Of a stretch of 64,000 nt of DNA, positions 9,554-18,277 are shown one piece after another; the stretch's first letter is position 1, and each line of letters opens with the position of its first letter. Source of the stretch: Streptomyces griseofuscus (GTDB lineage Bacteria; Actinomycetota; Actinomycetes; Streptomycetales; Streptomycetaceae); contig NZ_CP051006.1 of the NCBI RefSeq assembly GCF_014673495.1, positions 3,968,001-4,032,000 on the forward strand. The letters run 5' to 3'. Position numbers and translations under genes: made by a program. The notes under the pieces were generated by a model that saw nothing but the letters and a program-made list of their open reading frames with translations, did no database searches and was not told the DNA's origin.

Positions 9554-9800
9554 TCACACGGCAAGCAACAACTCCGCCAGTCCCTTGGGACGCGACAGCA
9601 TCGGCCAGTGCCCGGTGGGCAGTTCGGTCATGGTCCAGCCCGGGCCCGCCAGCATCGCGAAGGCCGGCAGTCCGGCCGCCACCATGGCCCGCACCTGTTC
9701 GACCGTGAAGGTGGCGGCGATCAGGGTGCGCGGGGTGTCCGGGATCTCGGCGGGCCGGCGCACGGGGCCCAGCACCAGCGCTGCGGGCTGCGCGGTCGCG
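9554..9800 (-). pseudogene. 3' remnant of an alpha/beta hydrolase
   Basis: In one leftward frame ending at 9554 the sequence PRTLIAATFTVEQVR...ELPTGHWPMLSRPKGLAELL is the typical C-terminus of a short alpha/beta hydrolase, including the catalytic-His region (TGHWP). No N-terminal half follows in frame. A LAGLSAGD segment resembling a nucleophile elbow occurs in another frame near 9830-9860, so internal sequence has also been lost. No usable start exists. It abuts the truncated WYL regulator on the opposite strand. Confidence 0.7.
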
Positions 9801-9880
9801 CGCGGCGCATCTGTGTCAGATCGCCCGCCGAGAGTCCGGCCAGCGAGACCGGGTCCCGCCGCTGGTCGTCCTCGTCGAAG

Positions 9881-10453
9881 GGCCGGGCCGCCCTGGACCT
9901 GGCCACCGCGGCCCGCGACCGGCGCCGGGTCCGCATCACCTACCGGTCCTGGCGGGGCGAGACCTCCACCCGAGACCTGGACCCCTACGGGCTGGTCCTG
10001 CACGGGGGCCGCTGGTACGTGTCCGGACTCGACTCGCGCCGCGCCGAGATCCGGGTGTTCCGGGTCGATCGCGTCCGCTCCCTGCGACCCGCCGCGCACC
10101 CCCGGGCGACCGAGCCGCCACCCGGGTACGCCCCCGCCGCGCAGCTCGCCTCGGCCCTCGGCGAGGTCGCGGGCCGGCACCGGGTCCGGGTGCTCCTGCA
10201 CACCACCCTGGAGCAGGCGGCGCGCCGAATCCCGCCGGGCGCGGCGACCCTCGTCCAGACCGCCGAGGGAGTGCTGCTGGAGACGCGCGCCGAGCGGTTC
10301 GACACCATGGCCTGCTATCTGGCGGGGCTCGGCTGCCCGCTCACCGTGCACCACCCGGCCGAACTCCGCGAGGCACTCGCCCGATTGTCCGACAGGCTCG
10401 CCTCCAGCGCGGCATCGGGCGGGCGGGACATGGGGCCCGTGCGCGGACGATGA
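9881..10453 (+). pseudogene. 5'-truncated WYL-domain regulator
   Basis: From about 9881 to the stop at 10453 the frame encodes the WYL half of a DeoR/YafY-type regulator: RRRVRITYRSW, then LDPYGLVLHGGRWYVSGLD and FRVDRVRSL, followed by the WCX-like C-terminus. The N-terminal helix-turn-helix and roughly 110-130 residues are missing. The open frame continues upstream only because it overlaps the hydrolase remnant, and that part has no family resemblance. The gene is probably non-functional. Confidence 0.75.
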
Positions 10454-10529
10454 GACGCGCTGCCGGGGGCCTCGCCCTCCTTGAGAGCCCTCAGCAGCCG
10501 GACCCGTTACGGGGTCACGCGGCGGCGCC

Positions 10530-10571
10530 GTGCCGTCCGCCGCGTCCCGATCGGAACACGGCGGACGGCAC
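10530..10571. terminator. Bidirectional hairpin terminator
   Basis: GTGCCGTCCGCCG (10530-10542) and CGGCGGACGGCAC (10559-10571) form a perfect 13-bp stem with a 16-nt loop. It lies between the WYL remnant (rightward) and the CBM2 protein gene (leftward), so it can stop transcription from both sides. Confidence 0.75.
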
Positions 10572-10613
10572 GGTTGCGGTACCGGCGTGTACGACGCCCG
10601 GGCCGCCGCCCCC

Positions 10614-11798
10614 TCAGCAGTCGATCGGCGCGGAGCCGACCGCCACGTCGTCGAACCACAGGGTGTCGTCACCGCCGCCGTAGCTCTCCCAGCCGAGGCG
10701 CAGGCCGGTGGGGCGCGGTGCGGTGGTGCGGGACAGCCACTGCTGGTCGATGTCCGCGGTGGGGACGCCGTCCTGGTGCAGACCGGGAACCTGCTGGTCG
10801 CCGAGCCAGGTGTCGAGGTGGCCGTTCGACGTGTCGACCATGAAGCGCAGGCACTGCCAGCTGCCGGTGGGCAGCGGCGCGCTCTGCGCCACACCGGCCG
10901 GGCTCTGCGCGGGCAGGGTGGCGTCGTCGAGCTCGCGGTTCCACTGGAGGGCGCCGTTCTGGCCGCCGATGCGCAGCGCCTTGCCGCCCTGGGAGCTGTC
11001 GGGCATGGAGACGAAGGCGACGTGTCCGGCGGGGAGGGCGGTGGTGTGCCGTACCCACATACGGAGGTACACGGGCCCCACCGACGACAGGTCCGCCGTG
11101 GTGGCGACGAAGGCGTGGTTGCAGTACCCGGCCTTGCCTTCCACCCGGATCGACTTGCCGCCGCTGTGCGCGACGGAGGTGTCGACCGTGACCGTGCCGG
11201 TGCCCTGGCAGTCGGGCGCCGTGAACTGCCAGGCGCCGGAGGGCGTGGTCCCGCTCTGGTCCTCGAACCCGGTGCAGATCACGGCGCCCCCGCAGCCACT
11301 GCTCGGCGGCGGGGTGGTCGGCGGGGTCGTGGTCGGCGTCCCCGGATCGGTCGGCGCCGTGGCCCCTCCGCAGGACACCCCGTTCACCGCGAAGTCGCTC
11401 GGCGTGGGGTTCGCCGCCTGGTACGTGCCCTGGACCCCGAAGTCCGCGGAACCCCCCGTCGCCAGGGCGCCGTTCCACCCGGCGTCCGTGACGGTGACCG
11501 CCTTCCCGCTCTGCGCGACGCCGGCGTTCCAGGCCGAAGTCACCTGCTGGTCGCCGCCGTACGTCCAGGTCAGCCGCCAACTCGTGACGGCGGGACCGAG
11601 GTTGGTGACCTTGATCGCGGCGGTGTATCCACCGGACCACTGATTGACGGCGTAGTCGACCCGGCAACCCGAGTCCGCCGCGGCGCTGCTGACCGGCGCC
11701 GCGACGAGGGCGGCCAGCAGCAGCCCGACGGCCGAGAACCCCGCCGGCACCGCCGATACCCAGGGGTGGTGCCGTAATCGCGGGACAAGAGTGCGCAT
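10614..11798 (-). CDS. Secreted CBM2 protein with Cip1-like C-terminal domain
   Basis: A 394-residue exported protein. A Sec signal peptide (about 1-40, ending AAPVSSAAA) leads into a family 2 cellulose-binding module (about 42-145) with its Trp residues (NQWSGGY, SWRLTWTY, AWNAG) and flanking cysteines. A Pro/Thr linker follows, then a 215-residue domain starting CTGFEDQ that resembles the fungal Cip1 / polysaccharide-lyase-like fold known from some actinobacterial cellulose-binding proteins. The catalytic activity of that domain is uncertain. The ATG at 11798 is preferred because of the adjacent GGAGG site. A perfect CebR operator lies 45 bp upstream, so cellobiose-dependent induction is expected. 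Confidence 0.85.
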   Translation of the reverse strand: MRTLVPRLRHHPWVSAVPAGFSAVGLLLAALVAAPVSSAAADSGCRVDYAVNQWSGGYTAAIKVTNLGPAVTSWRLTWTYGGDQQVTSAWNAGVAQSGKAVTVTDAGWNGALATGGSADFGVQGTYQAANPTPSDFAVNGVSCGGATAPTDPGTPTTTPPTTPPPSSGCGGAVICTGFEDQSGTTPSGAWQFTAPDCQGTGTVTVDTSVAHSGGKSIRVEGKAGYCNHAFVATTADLSSVGPVYLRMWVRHTTALPAGHVAFVSMPDSSQGGKALRIGGQNGALQWNRELDDATLPAQSPAGVAQSAPLPTGSWQCLRFMVDTSNGHLDTWLGDQQVPGLHQDGVPTADIDQQWLSRTTAPRPTGLRLGWESYGGGDDTLWFDDVAVGSAPIDC

Positions 11799-11842
11799 GT
11801 CTACCTCCGAGCCAGTGGGTGGGAGGGTGCCGTTCCCGACTA

Positions 11843-11856
11843 TGGGAGCGCTCCCA
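11843..11856. promoter_or_regulatory. CebR operator (perfect 14-bp palindrome)
   Basis: TGGGAGCGCTCCCA at 11843-11856 is identical to the CebR consensus known from Streptomyces cellulose-utilisation genes. CebR is a LacI-type repressor released by cello-oligosaccharides. The site lies 45 bp upstream of the CBM2 protein start. Confidence 0.9.
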
Positions 11857-11903
11857 CACATGAGAGCGACTCCGGCCGGAGGCTGTCAATGCGCCGGACG
11901 TAC

Positions 11904-11948
11904 GAGTCCCCGGCCGGGGCAACGCGGCGCGGCTCCGGCCGGGGACTC
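11904..11948 (-). terminator. Hairpin terminator after ogt
   Basis: GAGTCCCCGGCCGG (11904-11917) pairs perfectly over 14 bp with CCGGCCGGGGACTC (11935-11948), with a 17-nt loop. It lies 15 bp past the ogt stop and before the CBM2 gene on the same strand, insulating that gene from the repair operon. Confidence 0.75.
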
Positions 11949-11962
11949 GGCGGCGGGCTGAC

Positions 11963-12451
11963 TCAGAACAGGGCCGTGCCGCGTTCGAAGTCGAGGAGGC
12001 GGCGCTTGCGGTCGAGGCCGCCGCCGTAGCCGGTGAGGCTGCCGTCGCTGCCGACGACGCGGTGGCAGGGCACGATGATGCCGATCGGATTACGGCCGTT
12101 GGCGAGACCCACCGCCCGGGAAGCGCCCGGCTTGCCCAGGGCGTCGGCGAGCTGGCCGTAGGTACGGGTCTCGCCGTAGGGGATGCGGACCAGCTGGTCC
12201 CAGACAGTGCGCTGGAACGGGGTCCCGCGCAGGTTGAGTTCGAGGGAGAACTCGCGCAACTCACCCGCGTAGTACGCCTCCAGCTGCTCCCGGGCGGCAT
12301 CGAAGCAGGCGAGCGAGTCGTCGCGGGGGCCGAAGTCCTCCTCGGGTGGGCGGTGCCGCTGAGCGGTCATGTACAGACCGCACAGGGCGCCGTCGGCGGC
12401 GACCAGGGTGAGCAGACCGTACGGGCTGTCGGTCTCGGTGTGGCAGATCAT
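11963..12451 (-). CDS. ogt: Methylated-DNA--protein-cysteine methyltransferase
   Basis: A 162-residue O6-alkylguanine/O4-alkylthymine transferase. The acceptor cysteine is in the canonical PCHRV motif (IIVPCHRVVGSDG), preceded by the HTH recognition region (GETRTYGQLADALGKPGASRAVGLANGRNP). It transfers the alkyl group irreversibly to its own Cys. A GTG immediately after the upstream stop (TAAGTG, 12463) would add four residues; I chose ATG 12451. The gene directly follows the Ada/AlkA fusion and is probably translated with it, forming a two-gene alkylation-repair operon. Confidence 0.9.
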   Translation of the reverse strand: MICHTETDSPYGLLTLVAADGALCGLYMTAQRHRPPEEDFGPRDDSLACFDAAREQLEAYYAGELREFSLELNLRGTPFQRTVWDQLVRIPYGETRTYGQLADALGKPGASRAVGLANGRNPIGIIVPCHRVVGSDGSLTGYGGGLDRKRRLLDFERGTALF

Positions 12452-12463
12452 CGCAGAACCCAC

Positions 12464-13951
12464 TTACACAGGAAGGAAGTTGATCGGGTGGCTGTCGGTC
12501 GCCCACAGATACTGCACCGCGTACGCCCGCCACGGACGCCATGCCTCCGCACGCGCGATCAGCGCCGCGGGCGTCGACGGCAGCCCCAGCTCGGCGGCCG
12601 CGCGGCGGATACCGAGGTCGGTCGGCAGGAACGCGTCCGGATCACCGAAGGCACGCATGGCGATGACATCGACCGTCCAGGGCCCGAACCCGGGCAGCGC
12701 GAGCAGCCGGGCCCGGGCCTCCGCCCAGTCCGACTCCACTCCCAGGTGGAGGGTGCCGTCGGCGAGTTGACCCACCAGGGTGGTGAAGGTGGCGCGCCGG
12801 GTGCGGGGCATGGCCAGGGTGTCGGGGTCGAGGGCGGCCAGTGCCTGGGGCGAGGGGAAGAGGTGGGTGAGGCCGCCCTCGGGATCGTCCACGGGTGTGC
12901 CGTGCGCGGTGACCAGGCGGCCGGCGTGGGTGCGGGCGGCGGCCGTTGACACCTGCTGGCCGAGTACGGCCCGTACCGCGAACTCGGCCTCGTCCACCGT
13001 GCGGGGCACCCGGCGGCCCGGTGCCTTGTCGACCAGGGGGGCCAGCAGCGGATCGGTGCGCAGCCGGTCGTCGACCGCGACCGGGTCGGCGTCCAGGTCC
13101 AGCATCCGGCGGCAGCGGCTGATCGCCACGGCCAGGTCGCGCAGGTCGCTGAGGGTGAGCCGGCAGGCGATGTGGTCGGGGCGCGGGGCGAGGGCGGCGA
13201 TCCCGTGCCCGTACGGCAGCCGCAGCGTGCGACGGTACGCACCGTCCCGCCATTCCTCCACGCCCGGTACGGCGGTGGCGGCGAGGTGGCCGAAGAGGTT
13301 GTCCGGGTTGAGCGGGGCACGGAACGGCAGCCGCAGCGACAGCGTGCCCGGGGTGGTCTCGCCCGCCGCCCGCCCGGCCGGCACCCGCCGGCGCAGCTCA
13401 CTGGGGGACAGCGCGAAGACCTCGCGGACGGTGTCGTTGAAGGCGCGGATGGAGGAGAAACCGGCCGCGAAGGCGATCTCCGCCATGGGCAGCGGCGTGG
13501 TCTCGATGAGCAGCCGGGCGGTCTGGGCGCGCTGGGCGCGGGCGAGCGCCAACGGGCCCGCGCCCAGCTCGGCGAGCAGCTGCCGCTCGACCTGGCGGGT
13601 GCTGTAACCGAGCCGGGCGGCCAGGCCCGGCACACCCTCACGGTCCACGACCCCGTCCGTGATCAGGCGCATCGCACGGGCCACCAGATCAGCGCGCTGG
13701 TTCCACTCCGGGGAGCCGGGACTCGTGTCCGGGCGGCAGCGCTTGCAGGCGCGGAACCCGGCCTGCTGGCAGGCGGCCGCGCTCGGGTAGAACGTCATGT
13801 TCCCCGGCTTGGGCGGAACCACAGGACAACTGGGCCGGCAGTAGATCCGGGTGGTCAGCACGGCCGTGTAGAACCAACCGTCGAACCGCGCGTCCTTCGA
13901 CTGCACGGCACGCACACAATGCTCCCGGTCGAAGTGCGTCGCTGTCTGCAT
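12464..13951 (-). CDS. Ada-type regulator fused to AlkA DNA glycosylase
   Basis: A 495-residue fusion. Residues 1-80 form the Ada zinc-binding methyl-acceptor domain with four cysteines (IYCRPSC and ACKRC). About 85-190 is an AraC-type double HTH (RLGYSTRQVERQL and IAFAAGFSSIRAFNDTVREVF). About 200-495 is an AlkA N-domain plus HhH-GPD glycosylase with the helix-hairpin-helix LPGFGPWTVDVIAMRA and the catalytic Asp in FLPTDLGI. It would sense methylphosphotriesters and excise 3-methyladenine. Its TAA stop is followed directly by ogt. This domain order is common in actinobacteria, where Ogt is encoded separately. Confidence 0.92.
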   Translation of the reverse strand: MQTATHFDREHCVRAVQSKDARFDGWFYTAVLTTRIYCRPSCPVVPPKPGNMTFYPSAAACQQAGFRACKRCRPDTSPGSPEWNQRADLVARAMRLITDGVVDREGVPGLAARLGYSTRQVERQLLAELGAGPLALARAQRAQTARLLIETTPLPMAEIAFAAGFSSIRAFNDTVREVFALSPSELRRRVPAGRAAGETTPGTLSLRLPFRAPLNPDNLFGHLAATAVPGVEEWRDGAYRRTLRLPYGHGIAALAPRPDHIACRLTLSDLRDLAVAISRCRRMLDLDADPVAVDDRLRTDPLLAPLVDKAPGRRVPRTVDEAEFAVRAVLGQQVSTAAARTHAGRLVTAHGTPVDDPEGGLTHLFPSPQALAALDPDTLAMPRTRRATFTTLVGQLADGTLHLGVESDWAEARARLLALPGFGPWTVDVIAMRAFGDPDAFLPTDLGIRRAAAELGLPSTPAALIARAEAWRPWRAYAVQYLWATDSHPINFLPV

Positions 13952-14062
13952 GACTCCAGGATGACCAGGACCGAAGCGGCACGCTGGCGGAAATCCGACA
14001 TGAGCGTGGGCCGCCGGACAGCTCGGCCGGCACGGCCCAGGACGCCTGGCGATGACGCCTTG

Positions 14063-14311
14063 TCACACGTTCTCGTCCACCGGACGGTAGACGCTCAGCT
14101 CCCGTGCGGTCATCTCGTCGAGGACGCGCTGCCATTCAAGGGCATTCTGCTCCAGCCATTCCCGTTGCATGGACAGCTCGACGCAGTAAGCCGGCACGCT
14201 TTTGTCACACGTGCGAAGTGCCTCTTCTTTCTGCGCCTCGACTTCCTCGCGACTGAGCCCCGCAGCCCGCTCCCGCACTTTCCTGCGCACCGTCTCATCG
14301 GACTCGAACAT
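14063..14311 (-). CDS. Small hypothetical protein
   Basis: An 82-residue, highly charged protein starting MFESDETVRRKVRERAAGL, predicted mostly alpha-helical, with two cysteines (RTCDKSVPAYC) and no membrane segment. The ATG at 14311 has a GGGGAAG ribosome site about 5 bp upstream; the longer frame above it lacks one. I do not recognise a family. It is the last gene before the accessory cluster, and its start faces the MFS gene across a 365-bp gap. Confidence 0.6.
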   Translation of the reverse strand: MFESDETVRRKVRERAAGLSREEVEAQKEEALRTCDKSVPAYCVELSMQREWLEQNALEWQRVLDEMTARELSVYRPVDENV

Positions 14312-14676
14312 TGTTCTTCCCCATTCAGTGGCGCGTCTCACCAGGGCACCCAGAGAAACAGCGGGAGAGGCCACTGTCTAGCGGGTTTGCGACGTCAACC
14401 CTCCAGATATGGGGAAACCTCTCTCTGGTACGGACAGATGTGCGACTCGGCTAAGTCGTCGCGGACCGAGGAGGCTCCACGGCGCTCCACAGCCCCCAGG
14501 GCACCCCAGCTGACCTGCGCGCACGCGGCGCCGGGCGACCGCATGGACGGGCCTCTGCCACGTCCGGGTGACGGCGGGGCTGTTGTTGATGTCGAGAACC
14601 TGCCAGAGGATGACGCCTGTTCCTGCTGGACTGGTGGACACACTCCGCATGTGCAGCCCAACTCAGGACGGAATTC
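14312..14676. other. Intergenic: left edge of the accessory cluster
   Basis: No convincing gene in 365 bp. The small frames on the minus strand lack ribosome sites and family features. The region should hold the divergent promoters of the small gene at 14311 and the exporter at 14677. I looked for a copy of the tRNA-Thr 3' end (42 kb) as an attachment-site remnant and found none. Confidence 0.5.
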
Positions 14677-15894
14677 ATGTCCACAACAACCACCCCTTCT
14701 GTTCAATCCCCCGCACCATCAGGCCGTTCGCCCTTGATTTCCTGGCTGGCCGTCATTTCCGTGATGCTGGGGATCTTCGCCATCGTCACCACCGAAATCC
14801 TGCCGATCGGCCTGCTCACCTCGATCGGATCGAGCTTCACCATCTCGGACGGAATGGCTGGTCTCATGATGACCATGCCCGGGTTCCTGGCCGCGATTTC
14901 GGCCCCGCTGGTCACGGTGACCACGGGGCGGATCGACCGACGGGTCATGCTGGGTGTGTTCATCCTCCTGTTGGCGCTGGCCAACTTCCTGGCCGCCGTC
15001 GCGCCGAACTATTGGCTGGTCCTGGTCTCCCGCGTCATGGTGGGGGTTACCATCGGCGGCTTCTGGTCCATCGGAGCCGGCCTGGCCGGGCAGCTGGTGC
15101 CTGCCAAGTCCGTGGGCCGCGCGACCTCGGTGATCTTCTCCGCGGTGCCGCTCGGCTCGGTACTCGGGGTACCGCTGGGCACGTTCATCGGTGATGTCGC
15201 GGGCTGGCGGATCGCTTTCCTCGCCATGGGCGGCTTCACGCTGGCCGTCCTCGCCCTGCTGCTGGTGGTGGTCCCGCCGCTCCCCGCCGACCAGGCGACC
15301 CGCCTCGACGTACTCGGCGGCATGCTCCGCAGTGTCAACACCCGCTTCGCCCTGGTCATGACCTTCCTGGTCGTGCTCGCCCACTTCGGCACGTACACCT
15401 ACGTCACACCGTTCCTGGAGCAGGTGACCCACGCGGGCTCGGGGCTCATCACGGTCTACCTGCTCATCTACGGAGCGGCCGGCATCGCCGGCAACTTCTT
15501 CGGCGGTTCCACGGTGGGGCGCTATCCGCGGGCCACCTTCGCCGCGGCCGCCGCGCTGATCGCCGCCGCGACCCTGCTCCTGCCCGTCCTCGGCACGTCG
15601 GACGCGGGAGCGGTGGCCCTGCTGATCGTCTGGGGCGCCGCCTACGGAGCCGTGCCGGTCTGCTCCCAGACCTGGTTCTCCAAGGCCGCGCCCGACTCCC
15701 CGGAGGCGTCCTCCGTCCTCTTCACCGCCTCCTTCCAGGCCACCATCTCCATCGGAGCCCTGGTCGGTGGGGCTGTCCTGGACCGTTCCTCACCCTCGAC
15801 CGTCATGACGCTGGGCGGCCTGGCCGCCGTCCTGATGGTGCTCGTGGCCTGGGCCCACCGGGCAGGGAAGTACACGTGGCCCAAGGCCTCGTAG
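14677..15894 (+). CDS. MFS drug/metabolite exporter (DHA1 type)
   Basis: A 405-residue, 12-helix major facilitator protein. The loop between helices 2 and 3 has GRIDRRVMLG, a variant of the G-x3-D-R-x-G-R motif A. Helix 5 (SVIFSAVPLGSVLGVPLGTFIGDVAGWRIAF) carries motif C of the proton-antiport (DHA) family. It resembles AraJ/YdhP-type exporters. As the first gene of the cluster's rightward arm it is the best candidate for export of, and self-resistance to, the product. About 170 bp separate it from the amidotransferase gene. Confidence 0.88.
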   Translation: MSTTTTPSVQSPAPSGRSPLISWLAVISVMLGIFAIVTTEILPIGLLTSIGSSFTISDGMAGLMMTMPGFLAAISAPLVTVTTGRIDRRVMLGVFILLLALANFLAAVAPNYWLVLVSRVMVGVTIGGFWSIGAGLAGQLVPAKSVGRATSVIFSAVPLGSVLGVPLGTFIGDVAGWRIAFLAMGGFTLAVLALLLVVVPPLPADQATRLDVLGGMLRSVNTRFALVMTFLVVLAHFGTYTYVTPFLEQVTHAGSGLITVYLLIYGAAGIAGNFFGGSTVGRYPRATFAAAAALIAAATLLLPVLGTSDAGAVALLIVWGAAYGAVPVCSQTWFSKAAPDSPEASSVLFTASFQATISIGALVGGAVLDRSSPSTVMTLGGLAAVLMVLVAWAHRAGKYTWPKAS

Positions 15895-16065
15895 CCGCAC
15901 CGCGCCGAGTCCGGCCGGCCTGCCCGGCATCCGCCCCACAGCGTTCACCCGCTCGTCCGGTCGCCCCGCCCCGGCGGCCGGGCGGGCGGCGCCTCCCCGT
16001 CCCTCTCTCGGACCACCTCGATGAGCCAGGTGCTCACCACCGCCTATCTAAGGAGACCGTCGCTT

Positions 16066-17916
16066 ATGTGCGGCATTGCGGGCTGGATAGATTACGGGCG
16101 CGACCTCACCCAGGAGCGCGCCATCGTCGACGCCATGACGCAGACGATGGCGTGCCGCGGTCCTGACGCCGAAGGTGTGTGGATCGACCGGCACGCCGCC
16201 ATCGGGCATCGCCGGCTCTCCGTCATCGACCTGGAGGGCGGGCGTCAGCCGATGGCCGCCGAGCAGGACGGGCGTACGTTGGCGGTGCTGACCTTCAGCG
16301 GCGAGATCTACAACTACCGCGAGCTGAGGGCGGATCTGATCTCCCGCGGACACCGCTTCCGTACCGAGAGCGACACCGAGGTGGTGCTCCAGGGGTACCT
16401 GGAGTGGGGCGAGGGCGTCGTCGACAAGCTCAACGGCATGTTCGCCTTCGGCATCTGGGACGTCCGGACCCAGGAACTGCTCCTGGTGCGTGACCGGATG
16501 GGCGTCAAGCCGCTGTACTACTACCCCACCGCGGACGGCGTCCTGTTCGGCTCGGAGCCCAAGGTCATCCTCGCCAACCCGGAGATCCCGCGCCGGGTGA
16601 ACACGAACGGCCTGCGCGAACTGCTCGACATGGTGAAGACCCCCGAGCACGCCATCTTCACCGGCATGCACGAGATCCGGCCGGGACACACGGTCCGCGT
16701 CCGCCGCCAGGGGCTCGTCAAGCGCCGCTACTGGGCACTTGAGGCCAGAGAGCACACGGATTCCCTCGAGACGACCATCGACACGGTCCGGGGGCTCCTC
16801 GAGGACACCGTCAGCCGGCAGCTCATCTCCGACGTACCGCTGTGCAGCCTGCTGTCCGGCGGGCTGGACTCCTCCGCCGTCACCGCCCTGGCGGCCAAGG
16901 CGCTGGCCGCCGAGGGGGCCGGGCCGGTGCGGTCGTTCTCGGTCGACTTCGTCGGCGCCGCGGAGAACTTCGTCCCGGACCCGCTGCGGAGCACCCCGGA
17001 CGCCCCGTTCGTCCGCGACCTGGCCCAGCACGTGGCGGCGGAGCACAAGGAGATCCTGCTCAACAGCGACAACCTGAGCGACCCCGACGTCCGGGCCGCG
17101 GTCCTCGCCGCCACCGACCTGCCGCCCATGTGGTACGGCGACCTGTGGCCCTCCCTGTACCTCCTCTTCAAGGCGGTACGGGAGCGGTCCACCGTGGCCC
17201 TGTCCGGTGAATCGGCCGACGAACTCTTCGGCGGGTACAGCTGGTTCCACGACCCCGAGGTCCTCACGGCCGAGACGTTCCCCTGGCTGACCACGACGCC
17301 GGGACCCTTCTACGACGGGACACCGCTGTTCGACGGGGGGCTGCTCAGCACGCTCGACATCCCCGGCTACCGGCGGTCGAGCTACGGCGACGCCATCGCC
17401 GAAGTGCCGGTCCTGCCGGGCGAGACGGGCCTGGAGAAGCGGATGCGGGAGATCAGTTACCTCAACCTGACGCGCTTCCTCAACACCCTCCTCGACCGCA
17501 AGGACCGTATGAGCATGGCAGTCGGGCTGGAGGTCCGCGTACCGTTCTGCGACCACCGGCTCGTGGAGTACGTGTTCAACGCCCCGTGGGCCATGAAGAC
17601 CTTCGACGGGCGGGAGAAGAGCCTGCTGCGCGCGGCCACCCGCGACGTCCTGCCCGAGTCGATCGTGCAGCGGGTGAAGGCGCCGTACCCGAGCACGCAG
17701 GACTCCGGGTACGAGAAGAAGCTCCGCGACCGGCTCGCGGAGGTGCTCGGCGGCGGCGACGCCCCCATCCTGCCGCTCCTCGACAAGGAGCGGGTCCGCG
17801 GCCGCCTCGACGGCAGCATCAGCACCGCCAGCACCCAGATCACCCGGATCGACCTGGAGGTTCCGCTCTGGCTCAACGCCTGGCTGGAAACCTACGGCGT
17901 CACGGTCGACCTGTGA
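16066..17916 (+). CDS. Glutamine-dependent asparagine-synthetase-like amidotransferase
   Basis: A 616-residue AsnB-type enzyme. The start is set by MCGIAGW: Cys2 is the N-terminal nucleophile of the class II glutaminase domain, and AAGGAG lies upstream at about 16049-16055. The glutaminase domain (1-200) has HRRLSVIDLEGG and GEIYNYRELR; the synthetase domain has the PP-loop LLSGGLDSSAV at about residue 260. Family members adenylate a carboxylate and transfer ammonia from glutamine, and in natural-product clusters often make carboxamides. Here it probably amidates a cluster intermediate, although aspartate itself cannot be excluded. Confidence 0.9.
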   Translation: MCGIAGWIDYGRDLTQERAIVDAMTQTMACRGPDAEGVWIDRHAAIGHRRLSVIDLEGGRQPMAAEQDGRTLAVLTFSGEIYNYRELRADLISRGHRFRTESDTEVVLQGYLEWGEGVVDKLNGMFAFGIWDVRTQELLLVRDRMGVKPLYYYPTADGVLFGSEPKVILANPEIPRRVNTNGLRELLDMVKTPEHAIFTGMHEIRPGHTVRVRRQGLVKRRYWALEAREHTDSLETTIDTVRGLLEDTVSRQLISDVPLCSLLSGGLDSSAVTALAAKALAAEGAGPVRSFSVDFVGAAENFVPDPLRSTPDAPFVRDLAQHVAAEHKEILLNSDNLSDPDVRAAVLAATDLPPMWYGDLWPSLYLLFKAVRERSTVALSGESADELFGGYSWFHDPEVLTAETFPWLTTTPGPFYDGTPLFDGGLLSTLDIPGYRRSSYGDAIAEVPVLPGETGLEKRMREISYLNLTRFLNTLLDRKDRMSMAVGLEVRVPFCDHRLVEYVFNAPWAMKTFDGREKSLLRAATRDVLPESIVQRVKAPYPSTQDSGYEKKLRDRLAEVLGGGDAPILPLLDKERVRGRLDGSISTASTQITRIDLEVPLWLNAWLETYGVTVDL

Positions 17917-17968
17917 GCGCGGATTCCGCGTAGCCCTGCGGTCCGCCGACCGCACGGCACCCACTCTC

Positions 17969-18003
17969 CCGGTGGCCTCTGAATCCCCCGTCGGGGCCAC
18001 CGG
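17969..18003 (+). terminator. Possible hairpin between the amidotransferase and the GatC-like gene
   Basis: CCGGTGGCC (17969-17977) can pair with GGCCACCGG (17995-18003) over 9 bp with a 17-nt loop. It lies about 50 bp after the amidotransferase stop and 60 bp before the next gene, so it may be a terminator or partial attenuator. Confidence 0.4.
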
Positions 18004-18064
18004 GTCTCTTCACGTGAGCGAACAACGCGGTATCCGGCTCCGATCACCCGGAAGGCATTCCACG

Positions 18065-18277
18065 ATGGCCGCTGCGAGACCGTACCCCCCGTCCGCGCGA
18101 TCGGCTCCGCCGCCGGACGACCGGCCCGGCGAAGTGGCCGAACTGGCCGCCCGGCTGGGCCGTCTCATCGGCCGGCTGCGGGTCCTGGACCTGGACGGTG
18201 TCACCCCGGCTCCCGTCTTCCGGGCCCCGGCCGGCCCCGCTCCCACCACCCCGGGGCCCCTCGATGCAGCCCTTTGA
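18065..18277 (+). CDS. GatC-like small protein
   Basis: A 70-residue protein whose middle (EVAELAARLGRLIGRLRVLDLDGVTPAPVF) matches the pattern of GatC, the small stabilising subunit of the GatCAB tRNA-dependent amidotransferase: an N-terminal helix, then the LDLDGVxP turn that clasps GatA. The frame ends in LDAAL-TGA and overlaps the amidase start by 14 bp, so the two are translationally coupled. It probably chaperones that amidase. Upstream in-frame starts exist, but the sequence before residue 1 is not GatC-like. The short length makes the family call moderate. Confidence 0.65.
   Translation: MAAARPYPPSARSAPPPDDRPGEVAELAARLGRLIGRLRVLDLDGVTPAPVFRAPAGPAPTTPGPLDAAL

Noticed and set aside
14395..14706. 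A minus-strand 103-codon gene in the left boundary gap
   Set aside because: No ribosome site or family resemblance, and it overlaps the MFS start on the other strand.
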